Source: Phoronis australis
Taxonomy: Eukaryota; Phoronida; Phoronidae
Direction of reading: 5' to 3'
DNA: 64,000 bases
Assembly: GCA_002633005.1 (NCBI GenBank)
Contig: NMRA01000381.1
Location: 59,057 to 123,056 of the forward strand
Shown here one piece after another: positions 13,701-24,448 of the stretch (the first letter of the stretch is position 1; every line of letters starts with the position of its first letter). Position numbers and translations under genes: made by a program. The notes under the pieces were generated by a model. The model made no database searches. It was not told where the DNA came from and saw only the letters and a list, made by a program, of their open reading frames with translations.

Positions 13701-16700
13701 TGCATAACTTATGCAGCAAATGATTTTCATAGCAAAACAAATCTAAACTTAATTACATCCCACAGAACATGGTGCTCCAATCCAGAATTTCCAGCACTCA
13801 ACACCATCTTTAATGTCAGAAGGCAAGACAGAGTGACCTTCTTAACTAAACTGCTGTCTGTTGAGTGGTGGTACTCGCTAATTACTTACAAGGGGCAGCC
13901 TACTAATGCAATGGAGTAATTACATATGGCAGACATAAGCAAGACAAACAAGGAGGAGAAAATAGCACAATTAAACGCCATCTTAATTTTTATCTGAAGG
14001 CAGCCAAATTGTTACCGACTTCACTCGTCCCACATAATTTAAAGAAATACTTATTAATGTGTGTATTTCTAAACTTTAATACTTTGTATATGTCAACAAG
14101 TAGTAGGGAATGAGAACAAAACTTTTTTGAGATTTGCCACCAAAGAAAACCAGTTGCACAGCTCCAGTGTAGATATTGAGAACTTTTCAACAAAACTGAT
14201 ACACCCAGATGGAGAATAATTAAAAAAACTGTTTCTAATTTGCTGACAGTGGAAATTGTCTAATACTGATGAAAAAAGGTTGAATTAGAAGTATTAGTTC
14301 TGTGGAGCATGCAATGGTTGTAGGTGAGACAACTGCGCAGTATCAGAGAAAATACATTTTTGAGTCCTCTGAAGTAAGAGATAGCTGTTACAGTATTGTT
14401 TTCCTAAATCAAATCAAATCATTCATTAAGTACACATAGCCACAGCCATAATATTAATGTATCAGAGTACCTCTTTATAGCTCTACAGGACAAAATTGCC
14501 TCTCACCGAAGGATGACTTTTTCATGACCTTACGAAAGGCTATCAATGAAGGGGACCTTTTCAGACAAAATTCTTACAAAGGGGTTCATGTGGGAAATTT
14601 TAAATTGACAAAATTCCTCCAGAGGGAGCTTCAAACACAGGATGCCAAGCTGTACCTTTTTCATAATATTTAGTTTTTCAGTTAGTTTTCTCTCGCACGA
14701 CAAAAAAATGCAAAACATTTCTTGGTAATCTACAAACAATGTATTTTTGAAGAAACAAAATATTTTGCAACAACAATTTGAGTGTTTCAACAACAAAAAG
14801 TACAAAAATAAGAGCACCATCATGGCCATCAGCTTTGATCTACTGTAGATCAACAACAGGCAATAGCCAGACAGATGGATCCCCGACACAAAACCAATTT
14901 GAGAACTACGCAGTAACTGTCACTGAACAGGCATTATTCAGTGGAAGTAACTGGTTCTTAATTTCAATCAAGGAACCACCTATCCGACTATTACCGATAG
15001 ACCAATAGTTTATTGAGTCATTGCAAATATGACCAGTTTGATCGCAATGGCTAGGAGACTAACATAGGCTTTAGTAGCTACTTGTATGAAAGCCACATTT
15101 GATAGCATTGTTAAAAAACAATATGAATGACTAGAAAACTAAACAAAACAAAGAATAATTCAATAAAAGTACATATACATCCCATTTAATGTAAAGTCTA
15201 ATTCCCTAAACTCATTTTACTAAACAGATCAATACTGGAATAAAAACTTACAGAAATTAGCAACGTTGCGTCCACATCTCACGGACTCCCGCTTGGCTTA
15301 ATTTCTGAAAGTTTTTATTCCAGTATTAGACTCAAATTTGATCTGTTTTCTCAACTGGATGTCTCACAATTTGCATGCTTTTATCATTTTACTAAAATAA
15401 AAAACAAAGCAATGACAGTTCACTCAGTGTTAAGTTTTCAATTTTTTGAGAGATGACAGAGACAAAAACGAGTGTGATGAGACCATTAAAGGAGACTGCC
15501 ACCCAAAATACAACCTATTTTGTATCAATTTAGATCGAGTAGTTCTACTGTACAAGAAAGACAACAAAACAGAAAGGGAAAGAATAGAATACAGTGAACT
15601 TAACAAAACAGTGAAAAAATGAAGAGAAATAGAGCCCGACGAAAAAGAACAAAGATGATAATGGACACAATTGAAAGAGAAAAAGGACCAAAAGAAATCT
15701 ACAAGCAAGGAAATAAAAAGAAGATATCAAAAATGCGAAACTCTAACGGAGAAATAACAAATAACAGAGAAGAAATACTCAAAATATGTGCCGATTTCTA
15801 CAAAATTTTATATGAGAAAACGATGAGTCCTCCAGAAAAGACAAGAACCAGGAATCTAGACACAGAACAAGTACCACCTTTCACTGAGGAGGAAGTAGAA
15901 CATACCCTCAGAAAGATGAAGAAAAGAAAAACACCAGGAAATGACTGATATTACAAGCGATATGATTTCGGCAGAAGGACAAGAAACAATCAAATACTTG
16001 ACAAAAGCATTCAATGTAATTCTAAGGACCCAAAACATCCCAGAATGCTGGAAAGAAGCAAAAACAATAATATCATTTAAAAAAGGAGACCGAAGTGAAC
16101 TATAGACCCATAAGCTTATTAGCCCATACATACAAACTATTCACAAGGCTATTACAAAATAGAATGGAGAAACAACTAGATGAAAATCAACTCCGAGAAG
16201 AAGCAGGATTTAGAAAGAGCTACTCAACAACAGACCATCTGCAAGCCCTTGGACAAACAATTGAAAAATGTAACGGATTTAACCTGCCACTGTGTGTTGG
16301 TTTCATAGATTATGAAAAAGCTTTTGATTCAATTGAACATTTTGCCATCATTGAATCCCTAAAAAACATCAACATAAATGAAACATATGTAAAACTGCTG
16401 CAAAATATATATACAGATGCCACTGCCAGAATACACGTCGACAACCACGTCTCTGAAAGATTCAACATAGAGAGAGGAGTTCGACAGGGAGACCCAATTT
16501 CACCTTATCTTCAGACCTTCAAAGGGGAGTAAACATAGACGGAGAACATCTAACAGACTTAAGATTTGCAGATGATGTTGCTTTGTGCACAGAAGACATA
16601 ACACAATTAGAAACAAATTTAAATATACTGAATGAAGAAAGCAACAATGTGGGATTAAAGATACACAAGGACAAGACAAAGTACATGACAAATTTTGAAA

Positions 16701-19580
16701 CAGATGAACAAGTAATGGTGGAAAACAAGATCATTGAAAAAGTCACACAATATAAATACCTGGGACAAACTATACAAATGGGAAACCGTATGACCAATGA
16801 AATACAAATCCGAATAAGAGCTGGATGGAGTTGCTTTGGAAAAAACAGAAAAATATTCCTAGATAAGAACATACCCATATCCCTGAAAAGAAAAGTATTT
16901 GACCAGTGCATCATCCCCACAATCACCTATGGATGGCAAACATGGACCTTAACAAAACAGACATTTGCCAAGCTAAGAACAACACAGAGAGCAATGGAGA
17001 GAAAATGCTTGGAATAAAATTACTAGACAGGATTCCACACACAGAGACAAGACAACAAACAAGAGTCATGGACATAGTCAAGACAATTCTGAAATTGAAA
17101 TGGAGGTGGGGCGGACACGTGGCCAGAGCACAGGACAACAGATGGACAAAAAGATGTATAGAGTGGCAACCCAGATATGGAAAGAGATCAAGAAGACAGC
17201 CCCAAGCCAGATGGAGAGATGACATCGTGAAAACGATAGGCACAACATGGATGAAAGCAGCAAGAGACAAAACAAGTTGGAAGGCATTGTCGGAGGGCGA
17301 CATCCTGCAGTGGATGGACAACGCCTAGATGAGATGAGATGAGATGAGTTCTACTCGATAACGGCATGTTCGGTTGCGTTACCTGACACCTGACGTCAGA
17401 CGGAAGTGTTGAAATTATCCAATGACGTCATAGGTTTCACACGCTGATACTATAGGTAATTCCAAAAACCATAATATTCAAGATCTTTCTGTACAAATAA
17501 TAGAAACACCCCAGTACCCCTCACAGACTCAAAAGAGAACAATATTCGATAGACAAGCTCAATACACAATAACCTCATGATTGTACATAAAAACTTGTTA
17601 AATTATATACTAATATCATACTTTGGACAAGCGGGAACGATGCACCGCAATATAGCGGCATTCACTCTGCAGACGAAGCACTGACGTTGCTGCGTCGTTT
17701 CTCAGCTTCCTCACAGGTTAACGCGACACCTCTCGGCAAGGTGAGGTCGACCGTATAAGAGACGATGTGGATATACACCGATTAAGACGGTAAGAAAGAC
17801 TAATTAAATCGGATGGCATTCTCCTTTAACACGGTTTGTAAAAAATACAACTTAAAAGCAATTAAAGCAGCTTTTGTTGTGAATATACTGAAGCTCAATA
17901 TCATGTACTTTATAAATTTGTACTTATCTATTAGTCAGAGTATCCAAAAAATGCATAAGCTTTAAGTTTTTCTTGAACATTCAGCTCATGGGTATCCATT
18001 GTTGTAAACTTATTTTGGAATTAAGTATCATAGACAATTGTTGTGTATATGGTGTGCATGAACTTGGCATCTTGCTTAATCTCAAGATCGCATATGCGTG
18101 AACTTGGAATACACAAGGAAACTTGACAAGTTCATTCAAATAATCATGCTCACCTTCAATTGACTGCATGGTAAAAATACATGTTTATAAAATAACACAA
18201 ATTTTATAATCAATCTTTCTTCAATTGGCGATCTTATTCACCAAACAATAATAACCATTCGCATATTCATCCGATTCTTTGGCACTAAATGAGAAAATGG
18301 GTGATCATGAGGCCAATGATTTCAAAAATTCTTTACACTGAACAAAAAAATGCACCTGATTGCCCAAACGAATATTCAATTCCAAGTTCACGCATATAAT
18401 GTGATCTTACGATTAAGCAAAATTCCAAGTTCACGCACAGCATATAGACCTCAGACCACTCTCAAGTGTGGGATCGCTTTGGTGATACTGACTCAAATGA
18501 GCAAGGTTTGTGTGACAACAGTGCCACCTTTGTGAGTAATTATTACCATGTAATTCAAAGATGGGAAGCTGTGGTTGAAGTAATTACAGTCCTGTTGGTA
18601 ATTTTACGGTAAAGAAGCTTGAAACAGACAAAGTTTGGTATTTATTCAAAGAAAAGAAGATTCAAATGTTTGCATGAGGGTTTTGTGTAAGCAAATTAGT
18701 CAAACCGGATCTCAGATTTAAAAGTGATTTGAGAACCAATTTCTCTCACTGTTCAATGGGAGTAACTGCTTCTCAAATCACTTTTAATCAGGGACCCACC
18801 TATCCAATTGTCTACTAGAACCAAATTTCCTTGGGCATATTATTATATGTACCAAAATGCACGTTTCTGTATTGGATCTGTCATCTGTGACAGCCGGTCT
18901 CCATCCCCCCCCCCACAGATTAAATGTGACTGCAGAATCAAGACTGAGTGAAGGGCCGTTACTCAATTTACCTGATAGATGGATATGTTCAATATTTCAG
19001 TGCTTTCCCATTTCTTGAGACCTGGGTTGACAACAAGTTCAGCCAATTCCACCCCACTGGTGGGAGGGTCCTGAGGACTGGGCGTTGGCAGTCCGCTTAT
19101 TTCAGCGACGGCACTCCATTTCGCACGACCGTCATTAGCCCCTTCATTATCGACTCCACTTTCGTCCTTCGGCAGTAGTTGTTTCTCTTGTACATCGCCA
19201 CCGTTGCTGTGGTCATCTTGATCGGGAAGATTAAACCCAACACTCACGCGTGTTACATGCGACATGGTTTCTTCCTTATCACTTACATCAACCGGAGTTA
19301 TTGCCCTCACGGTAGCTGCGTCCGATTCCGGTGTCGAAATTCTACCATGAAGGCGAGAGTTTCTGCTTCTCCGTAAATCTTCTTCGCTCGTTGTGTCCGT
19401 GGGAACGAACCTAAGTGAACTTACACTAGGCCTATTACCATCTCGAACTGTCTCTGCCTCTGGTCTGATAAAATCATCTGTGCTTTCGTTATAAGCATTA
19501 CTTTTCTCAGTGCTTAAAGTATATTTTCCAGCGCATCCGGTATCCAGGGTGAAAAGATAGGCAATAAACCCCTCAAGGAG
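4779..19580 (-). CDS. TRPA-family-like ankyrin-repeat channel, N-terminal part (partial, 5 exons)
   Basis: Exons in coding order: 18972-19580, 13150-13309, 11611-11735, 6968-7171, 4779-5091. All junctions are GT/AG and the phases fit (0, 1, 0, 0; the last exon ends in phase 1), so the gene continues left of the window. The first exon gives about 200 acidic, serine-rich residues without a clear domain; the true start is unknown (first in-frame Met in ETMSHV; an acceptor-like TCGGCAG precedes 19580). The other exons give about six ankyrin repeats, seen as ALHYAARYDN, TPLHFAARYKR, TPLHFAAMRGN, ALHMAASHNQ, TPLHLAAAEGN and ALHLAVENSH. The long insertions (KKSQSDNR region; WVTISRMVTDQD) are from memory typical of invertebrate TRPA channels. 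If so, this is the cytoplasmic ankyrin stalk of a sensory cation channel. No membrane segment is in view, so another ankyrin protein remains possible. The introns hold several transposons. Confidence 0.72.
5147..6418 (+). repeat. Composite dispersed repeat, best-preserved copy, with CTCF-like cores
   Basis: The head has AACAAGAGTAACGCGGAGTG and AATGCGCCCACG; the tail ends in the hairpin GTCCACATATAAATATGTGG followed by GCACATAAAA. Between them, modules of about 120-170 bp repeat: an oligo such as AAAATGGCCACCAGGTGGCG or TTGCCACTAGGAGGCGCC, then a GTAGTCGGATCCGTCCG-like stretch, then CCAAATTTCATGAAAAT, then GAAGATACAG. The core GCCAC(C/T)AGG(T/G)GGC occurs at about 5231, 5491, 5625, 5770, 5917, 6077 and 6223. 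Short ORFs here are not conserved coding. Confidence 0.75.
7845..7955. repeat. Short tandem repeat of GCATAACGCAACTTGCA type
   Basis: About four units of roughly 25-35 bp sharing CAGT(G/A)CATAACGCAACTTGC and CATTCGAACAGT. It lies in a TRPA-like intron. Confidence 0.7.
8130..11110. other. Intronic, AT-rich, no supported gene
   Basis: This lies between TRPA-like exons 11611 and 7171. Apart from short repetitive TTAGTCAAAAACTTA runs near 8740-8790 nothing is recognisable, and long stretches (8550-10800) lack open frames of note. Confidence 0.5.
11116..11242. repeat. 58-bp tandem duplication
   Basis: Just over two units beginning GCAGCACCCGTAGGAAACTG, with one mismatch. It explains the overlapping open frames on both strands here. 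Confidence 0.8.
11989..12087. repeat. Foldback element (hairpin), about 99 bp
   Basis: The arms pair as CCGTATTCAC-GTTGCCAT-TAGTAAGCCTCTTTTTAGGTTT against AAACCTAGAAAGAGGCTCACC-ATGGCGAC-GTGAATATGG with few mismatches and almost no loop. It is typical of a short MITE and lies in a TRPA-like gene intron. Confidence 0.65.
13310..15230. other. Intronic, no supported gene
   Basis: AT-rich intron of the TRPA-like gene. The 119-codon minus frame at 14530-14889 has no recognisable motif. Confidence 0.5.
15233..15323. repeat. Foldback element, 26-bp arms
   Basis: ACTGGAATAAAAACTTACAG at 15233 onward pairs with CTGAAAGTTTTTATTCCAGT ending at 15323, with one mismatch and a 39-bp loop. It lies close to the left end of transposon copy B. 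Confidence 0.6.
15550..17346 (+). mobile_element. RTE-like non-LTR retrotransposon, 5'-truncated, inserted in copy B
   Basis: The 9-bp sequence AGTTCTACT stands on both sides (15541-15549 and 17347-17355) as a target site duplication. The body has no endonuclease domain, so it is truncated at the 5' end. Reverse transcriptase blocks are visible in three frames: EVEHTLRKMKKRKTPGND, NYRPISLLAHTYKLF, GFIDYEKAFDSIE, RGVRQGDPISP, LRFADDVALC and a C-terminal GGHVARAQDNRW. At least two frameshifts break the ORF (near 15950-16100 and near 16500). The 3' end is a short (GATGA)n run, as in RTE elements. The copy is dead. Confidence 0.9.
17603..17650 (-). pseudogene. Stub of the THAP ORF in copy B
   Basis: On the minus strand it reads LRCIVPACPKYDISI and a stop. 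It aligns with the first residues of the THAP ORF of copy A (CTVSACANYEA) and keeps the C-x4-C pair. The rest of the ORF is deleted. This supports the THAP gene as an original part of the family. Confidence 0.55.
18045..18447. repeat. Inverted repeat pair, about 70-bp arms
   Basis: The segment 18045-18114 reversed resembles 18376-18447 (shared blocks TTCCAAGTTCACGCATAT, GATTAAGCAA and CCAAGTTCA-GCACA). The arms are about 260 bp apart with no ORF between. It is probably a foldback-type element. Confidence 0.55.
18718..18788. repeat. Short hairpin
   Basis: AAAAGTGATTTGAGAA pairs exactly with TTCTCAAATCACTTTT about 35 bases on. Its right part resembles the sequence near 14935-15003 (AGTAACTG-TTCT and CCACCTATCC), so both may come from one repeat. 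Confidence 0.5.
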
Positions 19581-20268
19581 CACTGCCGACAGTCAACAAT
19601 GAGATAAACTAACTCAGCGAAGGTATTTCGACACACCTTGGTAGGTAGTGTTTGAGCGCGTGACCTACATCTACTGTTTGTCAAGTGGTTTATCGGAACG
19701 GCGCGCCCTAGTGTTGAAAACATGAAACCAATTTCTCGCAAAGATGTCTTATAATCTATGCCGGTGCACAACTACGACCAGAAACTTTGTTCAGGGGCCT
19801 TATCGGCAAGTCTGTATATTCAGTCAAACGCATAAATATAGATTTTAATTCAGTAAAAGTATACATTTACAGAAAATGGAAAGCTTATAATATTTGATTT
19901 TTTACCTACCTGCCATTACTAAATTGGGTCTTTTTAGTAAAAATTAGCAAAAGAAGTATGTTCGTAGTAAAGCAATGGTAGCAATAATATGACCAAATTT
20001 CATTTGATATAGGTGTACAAGGTGTAATTTCAAAACTCCTGTAACATTTTTCTAAATTACCATTTCGTTTTCCTTTTATGAAACTGTTTGCATTTTTGGC
20101 TTGAAAATCATAAAAGTCATATTTTTGATAGCACCCTTTGCGAAACTGGAACATTTTAAAAACAATTCTTAACAATGTTTGAAGAACAGTGCATAAAAAC
20201 ACAGTTATTCTCTGAAAGTTTCATAAAATCTGTTCTGCCATGATGCTCCGAAGTTAACCAAATTTGTA

Positions 20269-20320
20269 TATTTTTCTGGGGTCGTGCTTTAATAAGGTAA
20301 TGTAGGACCCCAGAAAAATA
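20269..20320. repeat. Perfect 15-bp inverted repeat
   Basis: TATTTTTCTGGGGTC at 20269-20283 and GACCCCAGAAAAATA at 20306-20320, with a 22-bp loop. The flank 20080-20200 resembles 21430-21510 (AAAAACAATTCTTA and surrounding bases), so it may belong to a dispersed repeat. Confidence 0.5.
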
Positions 20321-23300
20321 TCCAAAATTCGGATTGTTTTTAAAATGTTCGTATTAAAATACGTCGGCTTATACACGTGAAAACCAACATTAGCCCTAAT
20401 GGCCTATTTTTCGACCACCGTAAATAAAAATATAACATATAACAAAATAGGATTAACAAATGAGACTAGATCTAAAGTTTGAAATATAAACAAAATAAAA
20501 TATTACTTATGTAGTGTAGAGATAGAAAGTTAAAGATCAAAATAGTATACAAATCCTACATTGGCAAGAACATTTGTACAGAAAAATTGTATACAACACT
20601 AAAGATTATTAGCAAAGGGTACAATAACATTTACATTGTGCTCTAGCCTAGGTCTGCAGCATTCTATGAAATGCACTGAAAAAATCCGTGACTGATGGGA
20701 TTGCAGACTGTGGTTCCAGGCCAGCGCCGGTGGCTGAACGACGAAATGACGAATTTTCTGTTGTGACTTTAGATGCATCAAGCACATTCATGTAATGAAT
20801 GGGGTATTTATCTTCTGAATGAGCTCGTTGAGATATTTAAGGAATCTGTCACATAAGATATTATTAACTTCAGGGCCATAGTTTGTATGCGTCGTAAATG
20901 TCGTGATTGTACTGACGTGAGATATCTAACAACTAATTATAAAAACACTATAGTCTTTATAGACAAATCTGAAGACAAATTTTCAAGTGTGACTGAGCTT
21001 TCTTTTGTACAGAAGTGCCAAGATAACGGGCAATAGTCAAAGTTATTGATTATAAATACAAGAAATGTGGTAGTGTTTGCTATTTATATTCATATTTATA
21101 TCGTCGTTTTGAAATATTAGTTGCTTTAGGAGAGGCTAGATGTGTGGTCATTCAAGTTCAGAAGGATTCCTGTTTGAACATTCAGTCAGTTTTGCTTTTT
21201 ATCTTTGCGATCTCGATGTCACATTTCACCCGTATCGAGATGTTTGAACAGAAATCTGCCATTTTTCCTACACAATTGTTCGGGGAAGGGGTTGTCGGTG
21301 GAAAACCGCGCATGGAAGTGCATTGTCGTCAGCGTAATTATACAGGGTGAAGAGAACGGTGAAATAGAAAATGTCGTTAATAAATATGTTGAAAGGGGAT
21401 TTCGTTTATGCAACTTTCGAGTTCTTTCATGAAAGTCGTAAAAGTCTTATTTTCTTTGCTGAATTGGAAATTTTAAAAACAATTCTTAGCAGTATTTTGA
21501 AGAAGAGATCATAAAGCATCAGTGAATCCGAGTAGCCGTTTTTGATTTCCAGGTGCGTGGTAAAATGAATGCCAACAGTTTAACTGGCTGAAACGTAAAC
21601 GCTAGCGTTACGCCTAACAGACGAGATGCCGGCGAAGGGGTCATTTTCCCCTGTAGTTTGTTTTTTTCTTCACCACCCGAATCGCTTTTAAACCCGAGTT
21701 GAAAAACACTCACTCTCAACTTTCACTAGGATTCAAACTGCCTGGTGTGTTTTGTAGTCCCAAGCCATCGCGTCAATAAAACAAAGATCTGTTATCTCTG
21801 CACATGTGTTTTGTTAAGTAAACGATCTCATACCTGAAGGACTTTCGAAATCATTCCCGAAAACTAGCCCGCCGAATAATGTTGTGCAATTATTGCTAGC
21901 AGCGAAAATGAGGACGTTTAGATGTTTTTTTTTTTTAATTTAATTCCATCTTAAGATGCGTGAAAAATGCTATCCGAAAAAGTTTCTCGTAGGCGACTTT
22001 CAACACGCTCAATGTTGTAGAAGATGAACTTCATTTTGTGTGTCATTGTAGCTTACGTCATGACTTCAGTAATAAGGCCAACAACTTGCATTACTGACAC
22101 TTTTTTTGAATTTCTGATGTAGATATTTAACCTTATTTTTTATTAATTTGTTCAAGGAGCTTCTTTTTTTGTTTATTAAGCATTTTTAAACGCAAGGGGC
22201 GTTTATATACTATTATGTAATCAGCGACTTATAAGCCCAATGGGCTGGGTGTGATTCCAAATTCTGAATTAATTGTTTAAATTTAAACACGTCATTTTAA
22301 TAAACAAGTAAACTACTGTTGTTGTTGCTGCGGCTGAAAAGCTGGCGTATGAACAGAACGTTGGAAATATACACGAATCTCAAAATGGCAACTTTTTATT
22401 TCAGTGGTCATGAAATAAAGTTCAGATTGCTGTTTTTCAAACCAGTATTTTGTAAAAGATAAAACAGGTTATTTATATGAAAATATAACCTATGCCAAAC
22501 ATTACAGCGTGTTCCTGAGACTAGATGAGATTTTTCTACTGTTAACTTGTAGTGGCACCTGTCTTGGTTTAACCACCTCATATCCAGTCTACGTAGTGTT
22601 TGCGTATGTTTGATATAGAGATATAGCTAGTTTTTTTATTTGTTTGTTTGTTTCTCTGTGTTTTGCTACATAGTTGCACACCTGAAGAAAGGAGATTGTT
22701 TCGACACTACGAGTGACTCTGTATCGATAAGCTGTCAAACAAAGTTTTGTCGTGTTTTCAACGAAGTTTGATATAGAAAAATAATTCTGCTAACCAGTAA
22801 AGTCTACTGGTTGCCCAGATTCAGCCAATCATGGTTTGAACCAATATCACAAGTGCACAGCTCTTTTTAGGGTTTACAGATGAGATGCGAGTCTAAACAT
22901 GGCGACACTCTGCAATGAATAGTGGCAGACGCAAAATTAAAATGAATTTAGATTAAGGCGCGGTGTTTTTTGCAATGCACCGAGGGGGGGGGGGGTTGGG
23001 GAGGAGGTGCATACCCACGGTGTGCCCCCTGTGGCTATACAAGTGCAAGAAGCACTACTGAGCCTAATTATCCCACTTTCTCAATTGCTTCATTTGAACA
23101 ACAAAAAATAAACATTTTTACTAAGCTGCACAGCAGGCATAGTTTGGATCTTGAGATAAAAAAGTCTCACAGTGCTGCACAAGACATGGGTGTAACTTCC
23201 AATTCACCTGAGCATGCCAATTCTGTTGCGCTGGAAAAACTAGGGTGTAAAATGTCAAACTTTATTTCTAACATCATTCCAAAGAGACCAGACAAAACTA

Positions 23301-23993
23301 ACACAACCAGTTACATACCAATTAGTACAGAATTAGGATAAACAAATAAATTACGACACACATAACTATATTATAAACTAAAACTAAGAAATTCATACTA
23401 ATTTTTCACCTTGTCCAGTATAAAATCTGAAAAGATCCACTATCCTTGTACTTATTTTTCTTCTATTAAACACACAATGTGACTGACACAGAACTTACTT
23501 TTGTTAATTTTGTCAACAAAAATGAATATTAAAGAAATTCTATTTCATTAATAACAAAGTAATGTACAGATACCTTAAAGGCAACACTGAATTTTGCATT
23601 ATTCATGGCAGTGAAAGAATCCATAGATGACTTTTTGTCAAGAGCTGTTCCAATGAAATAGGTATGGGAGGGGGGGGGGCACTGGGCTAATGAAATCAAA
23701 TATCAAGGGTTGTTGTGCTGTGCATAAATAAAAAATACCAATTTTGTTCTTTTAATAATGTATGCATTACTGGATGATGGTATTTTTAACCACAAAATTA
23801 TCCCTCTAGGTATCATCACCACCAATAAAGTTCATGCCCACCAAACAAAATTCGACTCATATACAACTAATTCACACTGCTACAACCTATTTCACAACAG
23901 CTAACCCTAAATGAGTCAATACCAAAAACCACAAACATGTTAACTTCTATGAGTAGCTTCTTGTGTTTGAGGACTGAGGATGAGGACAGGTGG

Positions 23994-24230
23994 TAACAAC
24001 AATGCCTTAACATACAGTGTTGTAACAACAATGCCTTAACATACAGTGTTGTAACAACAATGTCTTAACATACTGTGTTGTAACAACAATGCCTTAACAT
24101 ACTGTGTTGTAACAACAATGTCTTAACATACAGTGTTGTAACAACAACGCCTTAACATACAGTGTTGTAACAACAATGCCTTAACATACAGTGTTGTAAC
24201 AACAATGTCTTAACATACTGTGTTGTAAAA
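23994..24230. repeat. 29-bp minisatellite, about 8 units
   Basis: Units of GTAACAACAATGCCTTAACA plus TACAGTGTT with a few substitutions, just beyond the poly(A) signal of the PLEKHM1-like gene. Confidence 0.85.
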
Positions 24231-24305
24231 ATGAGAATTAGTGAGTTTAAGGGTACCTGTGCTATTCTGTATCTTCAGACAAAGATACAGATCTCTGCGT
24301 GTAAA

Positions 24306-24311
24306 TTTATT
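24306..24311 (-). terminator. Polyadenylation signal of the PLEKHM1-like gene
   Basis: AATAAA on the minus strand, about 138 bases after the TGA at 24449-24451. It is the first canonical signal downstream of the stop. Confidence 0.55.
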
Positions 24312-24448
24312 TATAACAACCATACTGCATAGTTTCACTTTTTGTGCACCAAAACATTCATATATTGACAGAATTGTGGATATAGCGAACAGAGCTTGAT
24401 GACAAGCTAATAATGTTTCAGTTCTGTCACAGTTGTAGTAGTCTTCTG

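Larger units (their letters stand above)
15490..17825 (+). mobile_element. TTAA-flanked DNA transposon, copy B, deleted and split by a LINE
   Basis: TTAA precedes AGGAGACTGCCACCC on the left, and GGATGGCATTCTCCT precedes TTAA at 17826-17829 on the right, so the target duplication is perfect. Removing the LINE insert (15550-17346) leaves about 530 bp, matching copy A at both ends but lacking the P2X7-type ORF and most of the THAP ORF. It is a non-autonomous deletion derivative of the copy A family. It lies in the first intron seen of the TRPA-like gene. Confidence 0.85.
19581..24230. other. Region upstream of the TRPA-like gene and downstream of the PLEKHM1-like gene
   Basis: The start exon and promoter of the TRPA-like gene should lie here but could not be fixed. 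The open frame at 22970-23341 begins in a poly-G tract and has no recognisable motif. A G-rich run also occurs near 23670. Confidence 0.45.

Noticed and set aside
16519-17321. Long minus-strand open frames opposite the RTE LINE
   Set aside because: They are antisense shadows of the reverse transcriptase frames and show no domain of their own.
19179-19376. Plus-strand open frame over the first TRPA-like exon
   Set aside because: It is opposite a well-supported coding exon and has no recognisable motif.
22970-23341. 123-codon plus frame starting in a poly-G tract
   Set aside because: No domain, low-complexity start, no splice partner.
23994-24230. CRISPR-like array
   Set aside because: Units are directly contiguous without spacers, in a eukaryotic intergenic region: a minisatellite.
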